Shown here one piece after another: positions 61,912 to 64,000 of a DNA stretch of 64,000 nt (positions are counted from its first letter, which is position 1; each line of letters begins with the position of its first letter). The DNA is from AP-15 sp963832875. Lineage in GTDB: Bacteria; Pseudomonadota; Alphaproteobacteria; ATCC43930; CGMCC-115725. The stretch spans positions 744,001-808,000 of the forward strand of contig CAWHWB010000003.1 in assembly GCA_963832875.1 (NCBI GenBank). Direction: 5' to 3'. The notes under the pieces were generated by a model. The model was given only the letters and a program-made list of their open reading frames with translations. It did no database searches and had not been told where the DNA came from. Both the position numbers and the translations under genes were made by a program.

Positions 61912-62916
61912 CTACATCAGCGTCGCGTTGACGCCGGTCTCGGCCAGTTCGGTGCCAAAGCAGCGCTGGTAGTATTCGGCCACCGCCGGCCGCTCCATCT
62001 CGTCGCATTTATTCAGAAAGGTCAGGCGGAAGCCGAACGACAGATCGCCGAAGATCGCCGCGTTCTCGGCCCAGGTCATCACCGTGCGCGGCGACATCAC
62101 GGTCGAGATGTCGCCGTTGATGAACCCGGCGCGGGTCAAATCGGCGAGCGCCACCATCGCGCTGATCGTGCGCCGCCCCTCCTCGTTGTCGTAGCTCGGC
62201 ACCTTGGCCAGCACGATCTCGACCTCGGCGTCATGCGGCAGATAATTCAAGGTGGCGACAATGTTCCAGCGGTCCATCTGGCCCTGGTTGATCTGCTGGG
62301 TCCCATGATAGAGGCCGGTGGTGTCGCCGAGCCCGACCGTGTTCGCGGTCGAGAACAGCCGGAACCCCGAATGCGGCCGAATGACGCGGTTCTGATCGAG
62401 CAGCGTCAGCTTGCCTTCGACTTCGAGGACCCGCTGGATCACGAACATCACGTCCGGGCGGCCAGCGTCGTATTCGTCGAAGCACAAGGCGACCGGGTGC
62501 TGCAGCGCCCACGGCAGCAGGCCCTCGCGGAATTCGGTCACCTGCTTGTTGTCGCGCAACACGATCGCGTCCTTGCCGACCAGGTCGATGCGGCTGATGT
62601 GGCTGTCGAGGTTGACCCGGATGCAGGGCCAGTTGAGCCGGGCGGCGACCTGCTCGACATGGGTCGATTTGCCGGTGCCGTGATAGCCCTGAATCATGAC
62701 CCGTCGGTTGAACGCGAAGCCGGCAAGGATCGCTAACGTCGTGTCGTGGTCAAACCGGTAGGCGTCGTCGAAATCGGGGACGTGCTCGCTCGCCTGGCTG
62801 AAGGCCGGAACCTGAAGGTCGCTGTTGATCCCGAAGGTCTGCCGGACCGAGATCGTGATGTCGGGCTTGTCGAGAGGGAACGCGTCGGCAGGCGCCGTTG
62901 GCTGAACGGATGGCAT
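61912..62916 (-). CDS. cobS: Cobaltochelatase subunit CobS
   Basis: 334 residues from the ATG at 62916. An AAA+ ATPase: Walker A GYHGTGKST, Walker B LCFDEYDAG, the CobS-type start TISVRQTFGI and the C-terminal FLNKCDEMERPAVAEYYQRCFG. It powers cobalt insertion together with CobT and CobN. Usual length. 111 bp upstream, the J-domain gene ends; the same three genes stand together in many alphaproteobacteria. Confidence 0.95.
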   Translation of the reverse strand: MPSVQPTAPADAFPLDKPDITISVRQTFGINSDLQVPAFSQASEHVPDFDDAYRFDHDTTLAILAGFAFNRRVMIQGYHGTGKSTHVEQVAARLNWPCIRVNLDSHISRIDLVGKDAIVLRDNKQVTEFREGLLPWALQHPVALCFDEYDAGRPDVMFVIQRVLEVEGKLTLLDQNRVIRPHSGFRLFSTANTVGLGDTTGLYHGTQQINQGQMDRWNIVATLNYLPHDAEVEIVLAKVPSYDNEEGRRTISAMVALADLTRAGFINGDISTVMSPRTVMTWAENAAIFGDLSFGFRLTFLNKCDEMERPAVAEYYQRCFGTELAETGVNATLM

Positions 62917-62973
62917 TCTTTTCTTGCGTCCTGATAGTGGAGCGGAGGGAAATTTGCGCGATGCGGGCCTGTG

Positions 62974-63013
62974 CTTCAATCGAAATAGCCGGACTTCAAC
63001 CGAAATAGCCGGC
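62974..63013. repeat. 20-bp tandem duplication at the end of the J-domain gene
   Basis: Two adjacent 20-mers, 62974-62993 and 62994-63013, agree at 18 positions. Read on the reverse strand they give SGYFD-stop and AGYFG-stop, so the second (in coding order first) supplies the present C-terminus and the other is a leftover tail. Confidence 0.7.
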
Positions 63014-63585
63014 TTTTAGGGTGGCATAGGCCTGATTGATGATCTTGAGTTTCTCTTCGGCGGCCTTGTCGCCGCCATGAGCATCGGGATGGTGGAGCTT
63101 GACCAGCGCCTTGTAGCGCGCCTTGAGCCGCACCGGGGTGAAGGGCGGCTCGATCTCGAACACCGCGAGCGCCTGCTCTTGCGCCGAGAGCGCGCGCCGC
63201 GTCGCCTCGCGCTGCGGCCGGTCGCGGTCCCCGCCGCCGTGTCGTTCGCCCTGGGCGGCGCCCCCGAATGGAGGCCGAACGGGTCGCGCAACCGCGCCGC
63301 CCAGCCCGGAACGTGCCGGTCGCCGAGCCGCCAGGTCGGCCGCTGCCAGACTGTATCGCTGCGGATCTCGGCTTCGATCTCGCGGTCGCTCATGCCGGCA
63401 TAGTAGTTCCAAGCGGAATTGTAGGCGCGCACGTGATCGAGACAGAACCAGTAATAATCGTGCAGGTCGAGGCGCGATTTCGGCGCTCGAAAATCGCCGC
63501 CGGCCGCACATTCCGGATGATCGCACAGCCGCACCGGGGTATCGGCTGCGGCCGTGAAAACGGGATCCAGCACCAAGCGCCGCAT
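62996..63585 (-). pseudogene. J-domain protein, single-base frameshift
   Basis: From an ATG at 63585 the frame gives the zinc-finger-like N-terminus VRLCDHPECAAGG, HDYYWFCLDHVRAYNSAWNYYAGMS and WQRPTWRLGD. Near 63261 a C run (five bases) breaks the frame; one more base would join SGGAAQGERHGGG and the J domain ALAVFEIEPPF and RYKALVKLHHPDAHGGDKAA with its HPD motif. Typical of the DnaJ-like protein encoded before cobS. It is either a real frameshift or a homopolymer read error. Full-length it would be 196 residues. Confidence 0.85.
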
Positions 63586-63918
63586 AAAGATCAGTATGGG
63601 TGGCGCACCGCCCGCTGGCAAGGACGCGTGGCGATGATCGCGGACGCGGCACACCCGGCGGATCCGCCAGGCCGAGCAGGGCAGGGTTGCGCCGAGTGCA
63701 AAGCGACCCGGCGGATCTGCCCGGCAACGACGGTCTTGCCAGCCACGGGACGGCAAACTAACGTCTTTCGGCATTTAAGCTAAAGGGGGCGGGCTTCAAG
63801 CACCGGGCGGCGAACGGGCGCCGAAATATGTCGGGCGGCGTCGGGGCGGGCGGCTGCGCTGCCGGCGCCGATTGGGCCGCCTCTGCTGGCAATGGCGAGG
63901 TCAGGGGAGGGAGACGTC
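63586..63918. other. Divergent intergenic region
   Basis: 333 bp between the J-domain gene and the Tat-signal gene. GC-rich. Apart from GGGGAGGGA just before the final start codon, I see no regulatory element that I can support. Confidence 0.4.
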
Positions 63919-64000
63919 ATGGGTTCGTTCGATACCGAGAAGCCAACGCGACGCAGCTTGCTGAGGTCGGGCGGCGGGCTCATCGCCGGCGCGGCGCTGC
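63919..64000 (+). CDS. Tat-exported protein, N-terminus only (cut by the window end)
   Basis: An ATG at 63919 with GGGGAGGGA upstream starts a 27-residue fragment with the twin-arginine signal PTRRSLLRSGGGLIAGAAL. The rest lies outside the window. Many ABC or TRAP substrate-binding proteins and oxidoreductases of alphaproteobacteria start this way; the product cannot be named. Confidence 0.7.
   Translation, partial: MGSFDTEKPTRRSLLRSGGGLIAGAAL

Overview
The window is high-GC DNA with the gene content of a free-living alphaproteobacterium, probably close to Rhodospirillales or Hyphomicrobiales. Pointers are the YbjN-proC pair, a phasin, OmpR/EnvZ-MarR-ilvE, DUF1178, an E. coli-type dihydroorotase, the CobS/CobT cobaltochelatase subunits next to a J-domain protein, lysC-ptsP, rodZ-ispG, and GC-rich hairpin repeats. 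The assignment rests on gene content only. No rRNA, convincing tRNA, CRISPR array or complete insertion sequence was seen.

Layout. 1-10.3 kb: housekeeping genes (YbjN, proC, TetR, a phasin with a two-dyad promoter, a two-component system, MarR, ilvE, amidase, acuI-like reductase, thiolase). 10.4-21 kb: DUF29, a secreted-protein gene interrupted by an in-frame TGA, a CadC-like TPR regulator, pyrC carrying an in-frame repeat insertion, a secreted EndoU-like nuclease with a small partner, a Nudix hydrolase, two tandem MFS paralogues and an MBL-fold protein. 21-29.6 kb: a CtpA protease, an alpha/beta hydrolase, a DUF302 gene running into antisense remains of a monocarboxylate permease, a frameshifted aldo/keto reductase, an SDR without the usual triad, an amidohydrolase and an aminotransferase. 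29.6-38 kb: ispG, rodZ-like, a translationally coupled lysC-flavin oxidoreductase-ptsP operon, ubiG and DUF1178. 38-44.4 kb: two SAM or flavin enzymes, a 2-hydroxyacyl-CoA lyase-like enzyme, a HEPN fragment in AT-rich DNA and an HD protein.

The most interesting block is 44.5-57.2 kb. A 1.5-kilo-residue two-partner-secretion exoprotein, a CHASE2 adenylate/guanylate cyclase, a TPR-CHAT caspase-like protease and a DUF928 protein form a tightly coupled operon. It converges on the TpsB/ShlB outer-membrane transporter gene. Next to it lies a PEP-CTERM protein with a recognisable sigma-54 promoter and an upstream palindrome. This looks like a surface adhesin or matrix system with built-in sensing and proteolysis.

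58.3-59.7 kb is a low-GC island holding a decayed DUF262 gene and a HEPN gene, a wrecked defence-type pair. The window ends with cobT, cobS, a frameshifted J-domain gene and the start of a Tat-exported protein. Several genes (near 6488, 21436, 25419 and 63261) are broken by single-base indels, three of them in short homopolymers, so read error must be excluded before calling them pseudogenes.
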